A stretch of 64,000 bases of DNA from a virus. The notes under the pieces were generated by a model. That model did no database searches, was not told where the DNA came from, and saw only the letters and a list, made by a program, of their open reading frames with translations. Where the stretch lies: the IMG/VR virus record IMGVR_UViG_3300025000_000005, positions 1 through 64,000 of that record; one strand, given 5' to 3'. The translations under genes were made by a program, and so were the position numbers. Within the stretch, counting starts at the first letter, position 1. Every line of letters starts with the position of its first letter. This document shows positions 42,014 through 51,913 of this stretch, piece by piece.

Positions 42014-44725
42014 TTAAGCCGCGGCTTTCTTGGTCAGTGCGGTTGCGTAAGCGTCAACTTTTTCCATCAGGTCGGCGTATTGATCTTCCGGAAGGTCAAA
42101 GACTTGTTCAATCACATCGGCAAGGGCGCCCGGTGTCAAGTGATCGTATTTCCCGGAAAGGACGTCATTGGCCACGGTTACCGCCGCGAGTTCTTGCGGT
42201 TCGACAGACGGGGAGGGTTCGGGTTCGTTCTGGTCGGGTACCGGGGTTGGTTCCGGTTCTATTACCGGTTCGGGTTCTGGCTCGTTTTGCTCGGCAGGCG
42301 GGACGATTGGTTCCGGTTCAGGCGCGGGCTCTGGCTCAGGCACAGAAGCGGACTTTTCTTGAAGGTATTGAGCATAATCCATGCCGGTTTTGGTTAATGA
42401 TTTCTCGGTCAAAAAGGCGCCGTCATCAGTCGTAAAAAAACGCTCACCGTCGCGCATAACTACCTTGCGGCCAGCGCTGATTTCCGACTCGACCTTTCCC
42501 TTTATGGTCATGACAACGCCATCAAATCTTCGTTGAGAGTTGAGGTTGACCAGGGTCTTCTCTTTTCGCATCGGGTCCATGCCGTCTGTAAATCCGTTCA
42601 CGTTTTCGAATTCCTTTCGAGCCTCATCTGCACGCGACTTCCCTTCCGCATCTCGCACCGCCTGCTCTTTCCTCGACTTACTATTGGCAGTATCGACCTC
42701 TATCATCCTGTCTATCTGATCGACGGGAATAAGTTCAGTAAACCCAAGCTCCATCCAGCTCGACTTTACACCGTAAGCCCACTTCCCGCCGTCAAACTCG
42801 AAAGACGAAATCGTCCTGGTACCATCGGGGTATGCCTCCCACGAAAACCCTATGTCGTATTTTTGCTCGGGCTTTTGCGGTTCTTCGACGCTCTTATTGG
42901 GAGGTTCTTCCCCCTCGACCCAACCCTTATCAAACCCCTGACTCAAAAGATTCTTAGAGAACGTGTTCGCCCAGCTTCTTTCCGGCCGGCCAACCTTGGT
43001 GCGCCGGACCTCCCCAAGCGGACCGCGATAGGCAATACCGCTCAACCGAAGGCGCCCGGTATCAGCGCTGGTCGTAAAAACCATTTCCGAGTCGGTCACA
43101 AGGTCGCCGTTCATTTCAATGTATTGCGTAAAATAAATCACCCGTTGTCCGTCCGGGCCTTCATCACGCGCTTCTATGACAAGATCAGTATAAGATCCGC
43201 TCTTGACCTTCCGGTGGAAATCCCCATCCATTACCGAGGCTTCATACCCGAGGCTATAGAGAAGCTTCGCGGCGCGTTGGGCGGGCATACCATCGGTTTG
43301 ATCTGCTGGCGGCAAGACGGGAACGATAGGGGCTTTCCCCTCTTCTTTTGGCATTGTTTCATCGGCCTTTTTCTCCTCGGCAGGCAACGCGGCCATGATG
43401 GATTCCTTCACAGCCTCAACCGTCACATTCAGCGACCCACCAGGAGTGTGCGGATCTCCATTTACCTGAACCACGCCGCCGCCAGAAACATGCAACCGAA
43501 GCTCGGTGCCATTAATGGTAAGGGTCGTCTTTTCCCACTCGCCAAGCCTGTTTTTATCTGGTTCCCATGTGCCCAGGACTCCCCCGAGATCTTTCACAAC
43601 GGCATCGATGTTGGCCTTGCCTTCAGAGATACGGCTTTCAACTGGCAAGGGGTCAGGCTTCGTAACCTCAGTCGATGCCGCCGTTTCATCTTCGGCCGGA
43701 CCTTCATCGGCAGGCAATGGATCTGTCAGCACGATTCTGTTTTCAGCCTTCAATTGGTCCACATATTTATCCCATTCGGCCTGTGTGATCTCGCCCTTGT
43801 CCAGCAACTCGGCCATAATCCCGGCCTGTTCAAGGTCCTGGAGGCGTAACCCCGGGACGCGCTCTGCCCCCAATGCTACTCGGCGATTGTATTCTGACAC
43901 CTTGCTGTCACTGGCGGCCTGCTCATCCCTCCTAATTTTCAAAGCGTCAATCTCAGCCCGCAAATCGGCATTGCTCTGTTTTACTTTTTCCAGCCTCGCC
44001 GAAGCGTCTTTGATATCCGCATCAACACTACCGGACCGTTCGGTAAGCGCCGATACCTCATCCAAAATGGATAGCCGTTGAGCCTCAAGGGCATCAATAT
44101 TTTGCGTCACCTCTGCCAATTCCGCCTTTTGCGCCGCAACGTCCCCTTGGCCTTTCTGAAACGCCTCGGAATTCTTAGCCGCGAGTTGCATCAGCCGGAT
44201 ACATGTCTGCTCCAAAGAGACGTCCTTCCCGGATTCAGGGGAAACGACATGCGTGATATCCTTTTTGTTCAGCTTCCAGGCAAAGGCAACGATGGTATCG
44301 TCCGGCAAGATCTTCTTGTCGTTTCCGCCCGGGGCATGGAAGAGGATGCTGATCACCTGCCCGTCTGACAGCGGTATCTGGACCGTAACCGTTGCGAACA
44401 AACCGGACTTTCGAGGCGTACCGATAACAGGCGCCGCCGCAACAATCCCGGATTCGCCATGCTTATTGAGGGATTTCACCAGGGCAAGCATTTTCGCCTC
44501 GGTATTGGCAAACCGCTTTACCCGGACCGACTCGACTATGATATCCTCACCGGCATTCCATGCATCATCAATATCGGAAAAGGACGCCGATTCGCACAAC
44601 AGGCGGGCATCCTCCGGATCAGCCGACAACCCGTAATAGATGGTATTCATCTCCTGGTCCGAATACCCTTTTGCAAAGAAATCGACTCCGGTCAGTATAC
44701 GGACACCATCATGTAGGGGATTCAT
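42014..44725 (-). CDS. DarA-like defence-against-restriction protein
   Basis: A 903-residue protein from ATG 44725, adjacent to the upstream stop. The first 200 residues match what I recall as the DarA N-terminal domain: YYGLSADPEDARLLCES, AWNAGEDIIVESVRVKRF, PLSDGQVISILFHAPG and AFAWKLNKKDITHVVSPE. A coiled coil spans about 215-285. Further domains carry DFHRKVKSGSYTDL... and a Pro/Glu-rich stretch (PEPEPAPEPEP, about 820-870). In P1, DarA and DarB are carried in the head and protect injected DNA. The DarB-like gene lies downstream at 27.2 kb. Confidence 0.65.
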   Translation of the reverse strand: MNPLHDGVRILTGVDFFAKGYSDQEMNTIYYGLSADPEDARLLCESASFSDIDDAWNAGEDIIVESVRVKRFANTEAKMLALVKSLNKHGESGIVAAAPVIGTPRKSGLFATVTVQIPLSDGQVISILFHAPGGNDKKILPDDTIVAFAWKLNKKDITHVVSPESGKDVSLEQTCIRLMQLAAKNSEAFQKGQGDVAAQKAELAEVTQNIDALEAQRLSILDEVSALTERSGSVDADIKDASARLEKVKQSNADLRAEIDALKIRRDEQAASDSKVSEYNRRVALGAERVPGLRLQDLEQAGIMAELLDKGEITQAEWDKYVDQLKAENRIVLTDPLPADEGPAEDETAASTEVTKPDPLPVESRISEGKANIDAVVKDLGGVLGTWEPDKNRLGEWEKTTLTINGTELRLHVSGGGVVQVNGDPHTPGGSLNVTVEAVKESIMAALPAEEKKADETMPKEEGKAPIVPVLPPADQTDGMPAQRAAKLLYSLGYEASVMDGDFHRKVKSGSYTDLVIEARDEGPDGQRVIYFTQYIEMNGDLVTDSEMVFTTSADTGRLRLSGIAYRGPLGEVRRTKVGRPERSWANTFSKNLLSQGFDKGWVEGEEPPNKSVEEPQKPEQKYDIGFSWEAYPDGTRTISSFEFDGGKWAYGVKSSWMELGFTELIPVDQIDRMIEVDTANSKSRKEQAVRDAEGKSRADEARKEFENVNGFTDGMDPMRKEKTLVNLNSQRRFDGVVMTIKGKVESEISAGRKVVMRDGERFFTTDDGAFLTEKSLTKTGMDYAQYLQEKSASVPEPEPAPEPEPIVPPAEQNEPEPEPVIEPEPTPVPDQNEPEPSPSVEPQELAAVTVANDVLSGKYDHLTPGALADVIEQVFDLPEDQYADLMEKVDAYATALTKKAAA

Positions 44726-44726
44726 A

Positions 44727-45329
44727 TTATGCAGCCTCCTGTAATTCGGACAGCTCGGCCCGAAGGGTTTCATTCGTTTTGTTCTCCACCTCAAGCTCGG
44801 CCATGATCCCGGAATAATCGGACATTTTTACGTCAACCGTTCCCTTGATTTCGGCCAGAGCGACCTTAATCTCCTCGGTTTCCACCGTAACGGTCTCAAG
44901 CTCGGCCTTTTTATCCGCAAGCTGCTTTTTTGTGCTGGTTGAAACGGCCGGCGTCCCGCCCTGCTCTTTTTTGAGCGCCCGCTTCCGCCGCTGCTTAAGG
45001 TAGGTCGATTCGTTCTTTTTCAAATACCCGGCAATTTCCCCAATCGCCTTCGCAAGCTCACCAGCTTCGGATATGTCGGCATGCTTGATCGGCACCACCT
45101 TGCTGTTGATCCTCGCCTGGAAGATCGACCCGTTCCCCTTGATTTTAAGCACCAGCTTTTGGCCCGACTCAAAAGTGATGGTCGCCGTTTTTACGGAAAA
45201 TCCATCTTCTCGCTTCGGCATGTTCGGGGCATCGACTTTGGCAATCACCTGCCCGTGCTTTTGGGTCAGAGCGTCCGTGATGGGGGATAGCCCCTTCTCG
45301 TTGAAATTCGTGAAATTAATTTTGTCCAT
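44727..45329 (-). CDS. DarA-associated small protein
   Basis: A 200-residue protein behind GGAGTAATC. The N-terminal 110 residues (MDKINFTNFNEKGLSPITDA, KTATITFESGQKLVLKIKG) are of a type seen next to DarA-like genes in prophages. The C-terminal half is a coiled coil (KKQLADKKAELETV...). It is tightly coupled to the DarA-like gene. It may be a packaging or assembly partner of the antirestriction proteins. Confidence 0.6.
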   Translation of the reverse strand: MDKINFTNFNEKGLSPITDALTQKHGQVIAKVDAPNMPKREDGFSVKTATITFESGQKLVLKIKGNGSIFQARINSKVVPIKHADISEAGELAKAIGEIAGYLKKNESTYLKQRRKRALKKEQGGTPAVSTSTKKQLADKKAELETVTVETEEIKVALAEIKGTVDVKMSDYSGIMAELEVENKTNETLRAELSELQEAA

Positions 45330-45355
45330 AGAGATTACTCCATTAATTGAATCGT

Positions 45356-47446
45356 TTATTGGACCCTATAACTCCCGGAAACGCTTATGACCGAAGTGTC
45401 TAACAGATGCGCATCCGTAATCTGAGCGCTTGATCCATCAGTGGCTCCAGTATACACCTTAACCGAGGTTGAGCTGTACAGCGCTAAAGCGTAAAGTCCC
45501 TGGTTCATCGCTCCAGACGCCAATGCAGTAGCCCTGATAGCACACGGGAAGCTCAGCGCGTTATGAACCGTGTAGGGAAGTCCTTCGATCAAAACGTAAC
45601 CTGTTTCACTACCTTTACTTGTCAAGGTAATATTAATCCCGAAATGGACAATGTTGCCGACCCGCGTATACCGGCCAACTTGGTTGCTGTAAGTGATGCC
45701 AGTTGAGCTTCCGCCGATGGTTATCGTTGGTGTCCATGTGCCCTCCAGATACCAATCGAGCACCGTTGTTCCGGCGTTGTCTTCATTCCCCAGGATCGAC
45801 CCGTTAAGGATTTTAGTGGTGCAGTTTGACACATTGCCAGATTGGACAAATTTCCCGGAAATTGTGGCAGTATTGATCAGATCAGTGGTACATGTCTGAA
45901 CTAAATTGCCCACAATGGTCGCGGCAGTAATCGTCCCTGAAAGGTTGATACCGGCCGAACCGGTTCCGGTAGCACCAGATATTTTGTTTCCGGAAACGAC
46001 CACTCGGTTGGCGCTCGCTATCCTAATATCTGCCATGTCGTCCACCGTGGCAGATCCACCGAACGAATTACCGACAATCGAGGCATCCAGCGCGCTACTG
46101 CTGCCAGATAGCGAAACAACATCGTTCGGGATATTTACAAACTCATTGTCAGACACCGAGACGGTCCCGAGGCCCGTCCCCCCGTAGATTCCGTAATCCG
46201 TTTGACCAATAATATTCCCCATGATTTTTACGAGCATGCTTTGATTCGAGGAGTTATTTGCGTAGATCGCATAATCAGTATTCGGTGTATTAACTCCATC
46301 CAAAAACAAGCCGGGGCCTATGGTCAGTGCGGAGATTTTTGTATCGTTCGATTCATTGATTCTGATTAAGTAATCTTTGGCCCAACTGACGTAGCCGTTC
46401 ATTATGGTCAGGCCGTCGCATGCGAGTACACTGATACAACTTTCAGCTATTGTCGCGCCTCCAATAGAAAAATTACTCACCTGGCAAGTGAACGGAGCTT
46501 GGTATGTTGCCCCGTCCGAGTTTAGTGTCCGTGTGAAATACAGCAACCCGGCACCAGCTATGGCAGCTCCGGTATATCCGGAGCATGACAAAACGAAATC
46601 GGATAACTGATTAAGCTGCCCACCAGCGACTTGAATGCCCTTAAGATACCTACTAACAGATACGTTTTTGAGAGTAAAACCAGCAACCTGTCTCAAATAA
46701 ATTCCAATCCCTGTCGATACGGTACCGGCATTTGTAACGCTCAGATCGGAAATCCCGCAATTATAAAGGAACTCGTTCCCGGAGCTTGGAGAAGGCGGGT
46801 AGAAATAAATACAATTCGCAGAATTCGAAGTATTTGTAATCGTCGTAACGCTTCGACCCGCCCCTCTCAATTTTTGATTTGCCTTGGTCAATGTAAGCGC
46901 TGTTACAAGATAATTCCCCTCCGGAAGGAAATTATCGTTTTTCCCGACCGCCAGCATCGCCATAATGGCCGCTGTGCTGTCGGACGTTCCGGTTTTGTCC
47001 GCGCCGAACCACAGCGCGTTTATTGCTCTCGGAGCGTATGTCCTCCACCAAGCACCACCAGAGCCGGTTGGAAGAGCGCTGGGAGCGGCGGTGATCCCTT
47101 TTTGCGTATCAGCGGTAACATTCGCTACGCATGGGGTACTATCCCACTCGAAGTCTCCCTCGTACCCATCGCCTGCCGATGTGCGGCCTGCAACATGAAC
47201 GATCGTACCATCCGCCGGGAGGGGTAGCGCAATAAGCTCGGCAAGGGTGGCAACCGTGTCCAGCTTGCTGTTAACCGCCGCCTTTATTGCATTTGCGTCC
47301 TCCTCCGAGAATTTCTCCGTATCAAGGAGTGGCGGAATCCAGTCGTTCGCAATTTTGTCGGCCCAAACAATATCAGATGCCGAAGATGTAGACACAGATC
47401 CAACCAACATCGAAAACAAACAAAAAATCCAGAGTATTTTTTTCAC
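45356..47446 (-). CDS. Tailspike-like beta-helix protein with a signal peptide
   Basis: A 696-residue protein from GTG 47446 behind GAGG. It begins with a Sec signal peptide (KKILWIFCLFSMLVGS, cleavage expected after SSA). Residues 60-150 look like a tailspike head-binding region (LPADGTIVHVAGRTSAGDGY, WWRTYAPRAINALWFGADKTGTSDSTAAI). A right-handed beta-helix follows (short repeated strands with GNxI/GNxV) and a C-terminal sandwich. Phage tailspikes often degrade surface polysaccharide. A signal peptide is not expected on a virion part; the product may be exported from the host instead. Confidence 0.72.
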   Translation of the reverse strand: MKKILWIFCLFSMLVGSVSTSSASDIVWADKIANDWIPPLLDTEKFSEEDANAIKAAVNSKLDTVATLAELIALPLPADGTIVHVAGRTSAGDGYEGDFEWDSTPCVANVTADTQKGITAAPSALPTGSGGAWWRTYAPRAINALWFGADKTGTSDSTAAIMAMLAVGKNDNFLPEGNYLVTALTLTKANQKLRGAGRSVTTITNTSNSANCIYFYPPSPSSGNEFLYNCGISDLSVTNAGTVSTGIGIYLRQVAGFTLKNVSVSRYLKGIQVAGGQLNQLSDFVLSCSGYTGAAIAGAGLLYFTRTLNSDGATYQAPFTCQVSNFSIGGATIAESCISVLACDGLTIMNGYVSWAKDYLIRINESNDTKISALTIGPGLFLDGVNTPNTDYAIYANNSSNQSMLVKIMGNIIGQTDYGIYGGTGLGTVSVSDNEFVNIPNDVVSLSGSSSALDASIVGNSFGGSATVDDMADIRIASANRVVVSGNKISGATGTGSAGINLSGTITAATIVGNLVQTCTTDLINTATISGKFVQSGNVSNCTTKILNGSILGNEDNAGTTVLDWYLEGTWTPTITIGGSSTGITYSNQVGRYTRVGNIVHFGINITLTSKGSETGYVLIEGLPYTVHNALSFPCAIRATALASGAMNQGLYALALYSSTSVKVYTGATDGSSAQITDAHLLDTSVISVSGSYRVQ

Positions 47447-47499
47447 AGTGTCATTCCTCTCTCTTATAGCCTTCGGCCGAACAACCGACCCCATCTTCA

Positions 47500-47922
47500 T
47501 CAATTTAGCCTGTACGCCAGTATGGTTTCGGCCTTGCCTTCTCCAATAATTCCGAATTGCTCCAACGTTTGCAGTGCCTCGACTGTCGCCGGGTCCTTCA
47601 AATCCACCTCTTTATCCTTGACCGATTCGAGTCGCCGCGTGATGGTTCTGAGAATCTTTTTCTGGTCGGCCGTCAAGTCGGCATTCTCCTCAAAATTGTC
47701 GAAAGCAACCTCCTCTTCCAGCGTAAAGAGCGTCCGCAATTTCCAATGGCTGATAAACACGGATACAGGTTCCGGTTCTGTGTAATCGTCAAGGGGCAGC
47801 GCGCCTGAATATTCGGCGACGATAAAATTACCATGCGGGGTCGCATTTCTGAATTTCGAGACATCGTCAGGGTAGGCCACGATGCCGTTATTTATTACTA
47901 TCGGGAATTGTACTATTCTCAT
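47500..47922 (-). CDS. Hypothetical tail-region protein
   Basis: A 140-residue protein behind GGAG. It starts with a beta strand region (MRIVQFPIVINNGIVAYPDD) and continues as an acidic helix (EEEVAFDNFEENADLTADQK). Located among fibre genes, it may be an assembly chaperone. No family is certain. Confidence 0.6.
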   Translation of the reverse strand: MRIVQFPIVINNGIVAYPDDVSKFRNATPHGNFIVAEYSGALPLDDYTEPEPVSVFISHWKLRTLFTLEEEVAFDNFEENADLTADQKKILRTITRRLESVKDKEVDLKDPATVEALQTLEQFGIIGEGKAETILAYRLN

Positions 47923-47935
47923 TTATATCTCCAAT

Positions 47936-48808
47936 TTATGCCGACGCTTCCGGCAACCCAAGTATGTCGGCAATGTCGTTTAACCACCTGTCGAAGTCTA
48001 CTCGTTCGAAATATCTCGGTCCATATGGGGTTGAGACCGCTGAATCCGCGAACCCAACGCTTGTGGCAACATAGCTGTCCCATAGAATGCAGCATGCATA
48101 TTGATTATATACGCCGAACCCATTCCCGTCCGTGCTACCATAAAACAGAATTTCGCCTACTCCACCGCCACGATAAACAGACACCAGGAACGCCGCTCCG
48201 GTATAGAGGGGTCCCGTCCTAATCATCGTCATGCCGTCAGCCGTACGATAACCAGGGTGATGTGGAGTTATGCCACCGAGAGTAATCCCGACAGGACCCG
48301 ATACGATTGACCCGTCTGATGACGAAATGACATAGCTGTCGTTATCGTCGCAAATCGTGAAATCTCCAGATCCGTGCGCCGCTCTCTCGATAAAACCGCC
48401 CTGATCTCCGCGGGATAGATTGACATCCGCCTGGAAAGAACCGATGGATGTAATGGTTCCGGTTAGGTCGTCAAGCTTTGCGACATAAACCCTATCAGGA
48501 GTTGCCCCTGTATCGATGGCAAACACCCACAACGCCTCGTCTACGTTGTCATACCAGATGAGCCCTCCCCATTTGTCACATGCCGCATTGACATAGGTGC
48601 ATGCCCTGGTCCAAACCACGTTTCCAGCCGAGTCATAACGCTCTACCGAACCTGTTCCATTTGTCGGCAGGCGAATCATACTGCCGTCATTCGCTATGGT
48701 CGGGAGCCAATTCGCATAGGTTAACGCATCTGCCCCACAATAAAATTTTCTATGAATGGTCATTGGAGGTCTTAGGCCACCGACCTCGCCTTCAAATCCT
48801 CTAATCAT
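47936..48808 (-). CDS. Beta-propeller-like tail protein
   Basis: A 290-residue protein behind GGAGGT. The sequence is rich in Gly, Asp and Trp/Tyr strands (SVERYDSAGNVVWTRA, WGGLIWYDNVDEALWVFAID, YVISSSDGSIVSG), spaced like propeller blades. Probably a virion surface or fibre protein. The C-terminal helix (DRWLNDIADILGLP) may attach it. Confidence 0.6.
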   Translation of the reverse strand: MIRGFEGEVGGLRPPMTIHRKFYCGADALTYANWLPTIANDGSMIRLPTNGTGSVERYDSAGNVVWTRACTYVNAACDKWGGLIWYDNVDEALWVFAIDTGATPDRVYVAKLDDLTGTITSIGSFQADVNLSRGDQGGFIERAAHGSGDFTICDDNDSYVISSSDGSIVSGPVGITLGGITPHHPGYRTADGMTMIRTGPLYTGAAFLVSVYRGGGVGEILFYGSTDGNGFGVYNQYACCILWDSYVATSVGFADSAVSTPYGPRYFERVDFDRWLNDIADILGLPEASA

Positions 48809-49131
48809 GATACCTCCAAGCCCATTAACGCGAACGCTATCATGTCGGCAGCACCGGATTTTACGCGAATGGTTTGGCCCGCACTCAGCGTAACGCTGAT
48901 CTGTTGAGGTGCGCCTCCGACACGGTTGAGACCGTAGGCCACCAGGGGGAGATTACCCGATACGCCGGTAACGCCAGTGAGATAAACCCCGTATGGGTGG
49001 TATTCGCTATCAATGTTGCAGACATTTATTACAGCGGCCGGCACCGAGGTATTAGCGGGGCATTCGTACAGCTCTACCTCGTCGGTCGAATCCGGGATCA
49101 ACCCGGCAATGGCTTTATATGTGTCCGTCAT
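48805..49131 (-). CDS. Small structural protein
   Basis: A 108-residue, beta-rich protein (VELYECPANTSVPAAVINVC, ISVTLSAGQTIRVKSGAADM). The second half resembles short phage proteins that trimerise on fibres. It overlaps the propeller-like gene by 4 bases. Confidence 0.6.
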   Translation of the reverse strand: MTDTYKAIAGLIPDSTDEVELYECPANTSVPAAVINVCNIDSEYHPYGVYLTGVTGVSGNLPLVAYGLNRVGGAPQQISVTLSAGQTIRVKSGAADMIAFALMGLEVS

Positions 49132-49142
49132 GCTTTGGCCCC

Positions 49143-49808
49143 CTATATCATTATTGCGTAGTGATATGCGCGTGTTGCTATAGCCGTTACGTCATGGATT
49201 GATGCCGTTACAACCAACTCGCTAATTGTGAATGTGAGGTTTTCGGCCTGCCCAATGGCCGTCATTACATCGACCCATTTCTCCATGGTTGTGGACCCGG
49301 CACCAGGGGGGATAAAATCCGCCTCATCAGCGAAGGATATCCCGTAAAGGACTTCCCCGACATCCGGATCTTGTGCAAAAATACCGAATTCTGACAGCCG
49401 AAACCCAGTGAAGACGTCCCTGTTAGAGAATCGGAACCGTATTCTTGCGACCCCTCCGCCTGGGGCATAGAGTGACGATATAGGGGCGTAATATTTTAAA
49501 TCAAATAATTCGGTCAGACTGTCATAGGTTGGTGTCCCGGCAAACAGATCCCACTTAATATCCGTTTCATCCGGTTCCGGCAGCTCCGAAGTATGCGCCA
49601 CGGTGCATACCAGCGTCTCTGCGCCAGAATCCACGTCAACGACATCGCCAACCGCATAATCGACACCCGCCGCCCATACAGCCCCGTTATCGATAGGCAG
49701 TTTTCCGGCTCCAAGGCCGACCCTCGTGTATTCGAGAGTGGTCCCGGTTTGTGCCTTCGCCAGTAGGTCAGCCCCGAGGGATGTTAATCTTATGCCAGGG
49801 AATTGCAT
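49143..49808 (-). CDS. Tail-collar fibre N-terminal protein
   Basis: A 221-residue protein with the typical collar-fibre start (IRLTSLGADLLAKAQTGTTL, then YTRVGLGAGKLP). This domain links fibres to the baseplate in many myoviruses. The remainder (VARIRFRFSNRDVFTGFRLSEFGIFAQDP) is also family-like. No long distal domain is present, so other proteins downstream must form the fibre tip. Confidence 0.78.
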   Translation of the reverse strand: MQFPGIRLTSLGADLLAKAQTGTTLEYTRVGLGAGKLPIDNGAVWAAGVDYAVGDVVDVDSGAETLVCTVAHTSELPEPDETDIKWDLFAGTPTYDSLTELFDLKYYAPISSLYAPGGGVARIRFRFSNRDVFTGFRLSEFGIFAQDPDVGEVLYGISFADEADFIPPGAGSTTMEKWVDVMTAIGQAENLTFTISELVVTASIHDVTAIATRAYHYAIMI

Positions 49809-49820
49809 ATTTGCACCATG

Positions 49821-50504
49821 TTAAAACGTAAATGGAAGTGTGTAAGGGAACCCACCATCGAGAACGCCAATTTCAATGACGTCACCGTCCCGGACGAAGG
49901 ACACAAAGTTAATCGGTAAATCGACCTCTGAAAAAATCTTCACCCCGTCAAAAACGATATGCGCGGGCCTCACGCGCAACATCTCATCCCAAACCTGAGT
50001 TACGAAATTTTCTATTGTAATGCCAAGGGTTGAGAGTGTGGATAGACCTATATCTACGGACCCGTGGCAAGTCAGAAAATAGTCCTCGATATTTTTACCG
50101 ACTAACGATAGTTGGGTTTGACCAACGAACTCTGTGCCATAAGGCGTATCCCTCGGAGCATATAGCGGCGTCCATGTCACTCCAGTAGTCCAGAATTTTC
50201 GGAGCAACGTCGATTCGATCATGAGCTGAGTATCTTTGAACTCTATGGCAATTCTGCGCCACTCAATAGCGATCCGCTTATCTTCTGCACCTGACAGGTT
50301 GTCGTCTGCGCACAGGTCTTTTAGATCCCGCAATCGCCTTAACAGCACTTCATCAGATGCCGTATAGATAGATTTTGCATTATCCGAATCGGCAACATGG
50401 GGGTCGACCTCTTCTTCCCAAATGGCCTCTATGGATTCGGCGAGATCGACCCATCTGGCTATCTGCTGCTTCGCATATGTAAGCCTTTCCGACAGCCACC
50501 CCAT
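49821..50504 (-). CDS. Baseplate protein I-like (unmodified copy)
   Basis: A 227-residue protein beginning MGWLSERLTYAKQQI. It follows baseplate J and gp25-like genes, where P2-type phages encode protein I. The first 213 residues are closely similar to the 507-residue protein at 52780, which has a repeat region inserted before the shared ending (PYTLPFTF here, TYTFPFTF there). The start overlaps the J stop. Confidence 0.68.
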   Translation of the reverse strand: MGWLSERLTYAKQQIARWVDLAESIEAIWEEEVDPHVADSDNAKSIYTASDEVLLRRLRDLKDLCADDNLSGAEDKRIAIEWRRIAIEFKDTQLMIESTLLRKFWTTGVTWTPLYAPRDTPYGTEFVGQTQLSLVGKNIEDYFLTCHGSVDIGLSTLSTLGITIENFVTQVWDEMLRVRPAHIVFDGVKIFSEVDLPINFVSFVRDGDVIEIGVLDGGFPYTLPFTF

Positions 50505-51913
50505 CAGTACGATACCTCCAGGGTGATGTGGTCGGTATCTGTGGCGTAAAACTCGTTTAAAACGCCTGTCGGATCTCCGGATTTCGTAACTGTGAAATAC
50601 TCTCCGGTATCTGAAAAGAGATTAAGCGCCTGTACGATCGCATAGCATTCGTGAAGGATGAACTCTTTGCCGAGAGAGGCAGAAGTGGCGCCATAATTTG
50701 CAAGGAGAGCGGTCCGTATCGCAAAATTTACCGCATCTATATTCCGGGCCCTGGAGACTTTCCCGGAAACGGTTATGGTGTAAAGGGTTACGACCGGATC
50801 AACCCACTCGAAGGTCCGATTCAGCCGCGGTTCAGCCTCAAGGGCGGCGATGACATCGACTTCGACTGTAGACATGTCTTCCGCATAAGCTGATATAAAG
50901 ATCTTGTTGACGAAATCAAGGCTACTAACACCGCCATTGGCGAGTGTCGCTTCCTGCTCACCCCATGCCCGAGCCCAGAAGACGTTTGGGAAGCGTTTTT
51001 TTATGAAAAACTCGTAATCCTCTTTCCATACGAGCCGGCCATTATAGATCGGCCAGTACTGCAAATTCCGCCGAATCGACTCATAGCCCTCCATGTCGGT
51101 CCCGCCGATAACCGGCGTCACTGTCGTTACCTTGACATTGGCAGGCTCACCAGCAGAATCAAGGACCTCGCCAACGATGCTTAAGGACTGCCCTGAGTTA
51201 AGCGTGGTCTCCCCGTTGGTAATGGACAGGATAATTTTTATCGTGCTGCCAAGCGGCGGAATGAGCCCAAAAACACCGTTTCCAAATCTGATGCCGGTCT
51301 GAGCCGTATGCGCGTAAAACTCGTCGTAAACATGAGCCGTTGCGCTCACGTTTTGAAACCGAGAAGAAAAGGTCCACGGCTCGAACCCAGCACCTTCTCC
51401 AAGATCCACCTGGACCGAAATGCCACATATTTTATCCGACAATTCCTGATCGAACAGAATCTCATAAAAGGCCATTTCTTCAGTAACGGGATAATCCGTT
51501 TCGGTAATCTCCAACTGCTTCAATTCGGCTGTTTCGGTGTCGCCAGGGGCAATTTCTATTGTCGGCACCAGGATATAATCTTCCTGCGTATCTGAGAAAA
51601 AGGGTTGGTTTGCGAGAAGAACTACATTGGCAGTGCCGTTATTTTTGATATTTGCGGTCCCGACAGACGGGGCGGCCTTCGTCGGGATGTAATTTTCATC
51701 CTCAACGTGGGCAAGAATGCTCGATCTGCTAACAGCGGTTGAGCGAAAGTATTCCTGAAAAGATCTCTCTATTCGGTAAAGCGCCTGCCTGAGCGCCCAT
51801 GAAACGAAAATAGCCAAATGCTGAACGAACTGCGAGTCTTTAAGCTGAGTCCATGACGCCTTGGCGCCCAAGATCTCTTTAAATTTCTCTATCGCCTCTT
51901 CTTTGCTGATCAT
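50504..51913 (-). CDS. Baseplate J/gp6-like wedge protein
   Basis: A 469-residue protein with baseplate J hallmarks: an N-terminal region (RIERSFQEYFRSTAV, AHVEDENYIPTKAAPSVGTA), and a central GGTDMEGYESIRRN...NGRLVWKEDYEFF segment. Wedge proteins of this type ring the hub in contractile tails. It is coupled to the gp25-like gene upstream and the gpI-like gene downstream by overlapping codons. Confidence 0.85.
   Translation of the reverse strand: MISKEEAIEKFKEILGAKASWTQLKDSQFVQHLAIFVSWALRQALYRIERSFQEYFRSTAVSRSSILAHVEDENYIPTKAAPSVGTANIKNNGTANVVLLANQPFFSDTQEDYILVPTIEIAPGDTETAELKQLEITETDYPVTEEMAFYEILFDQELSDKICGISVQVDLGEGAGFEPWTFSSRFQNVSATAHVYDEFYAHTAQTGIRFGNGVFGLIPPLGSTIKIILSITNGETTLNSGQSLSIVGEVLDSAGEPANVKVTTVTPVIGGTDMEGYESIRRNLQYWPIYNGRLVWKEDYEFFIKKRFPNVFWARAWGEQEATLANGGVSSLDFVNKIFISAYAEDMSTVEVDVIAALEAEPRLNRTFEWVDPVVTLYTITVSGKVSRARNIDAVNFAIRTALLANYGATSASLGKEFILHECYAIVQALNLFSDTGEYFTVTKSGDPTGVLNEFYATDTDHITLEVSY

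Noticed and set aside
42533-43849. Long plus-strand frame of 438 residues
   Set aside because: It lies antisense to the DarA-like gene, whose sequence, start and neighbours are convincing; the antisense protein has no coherent domain.
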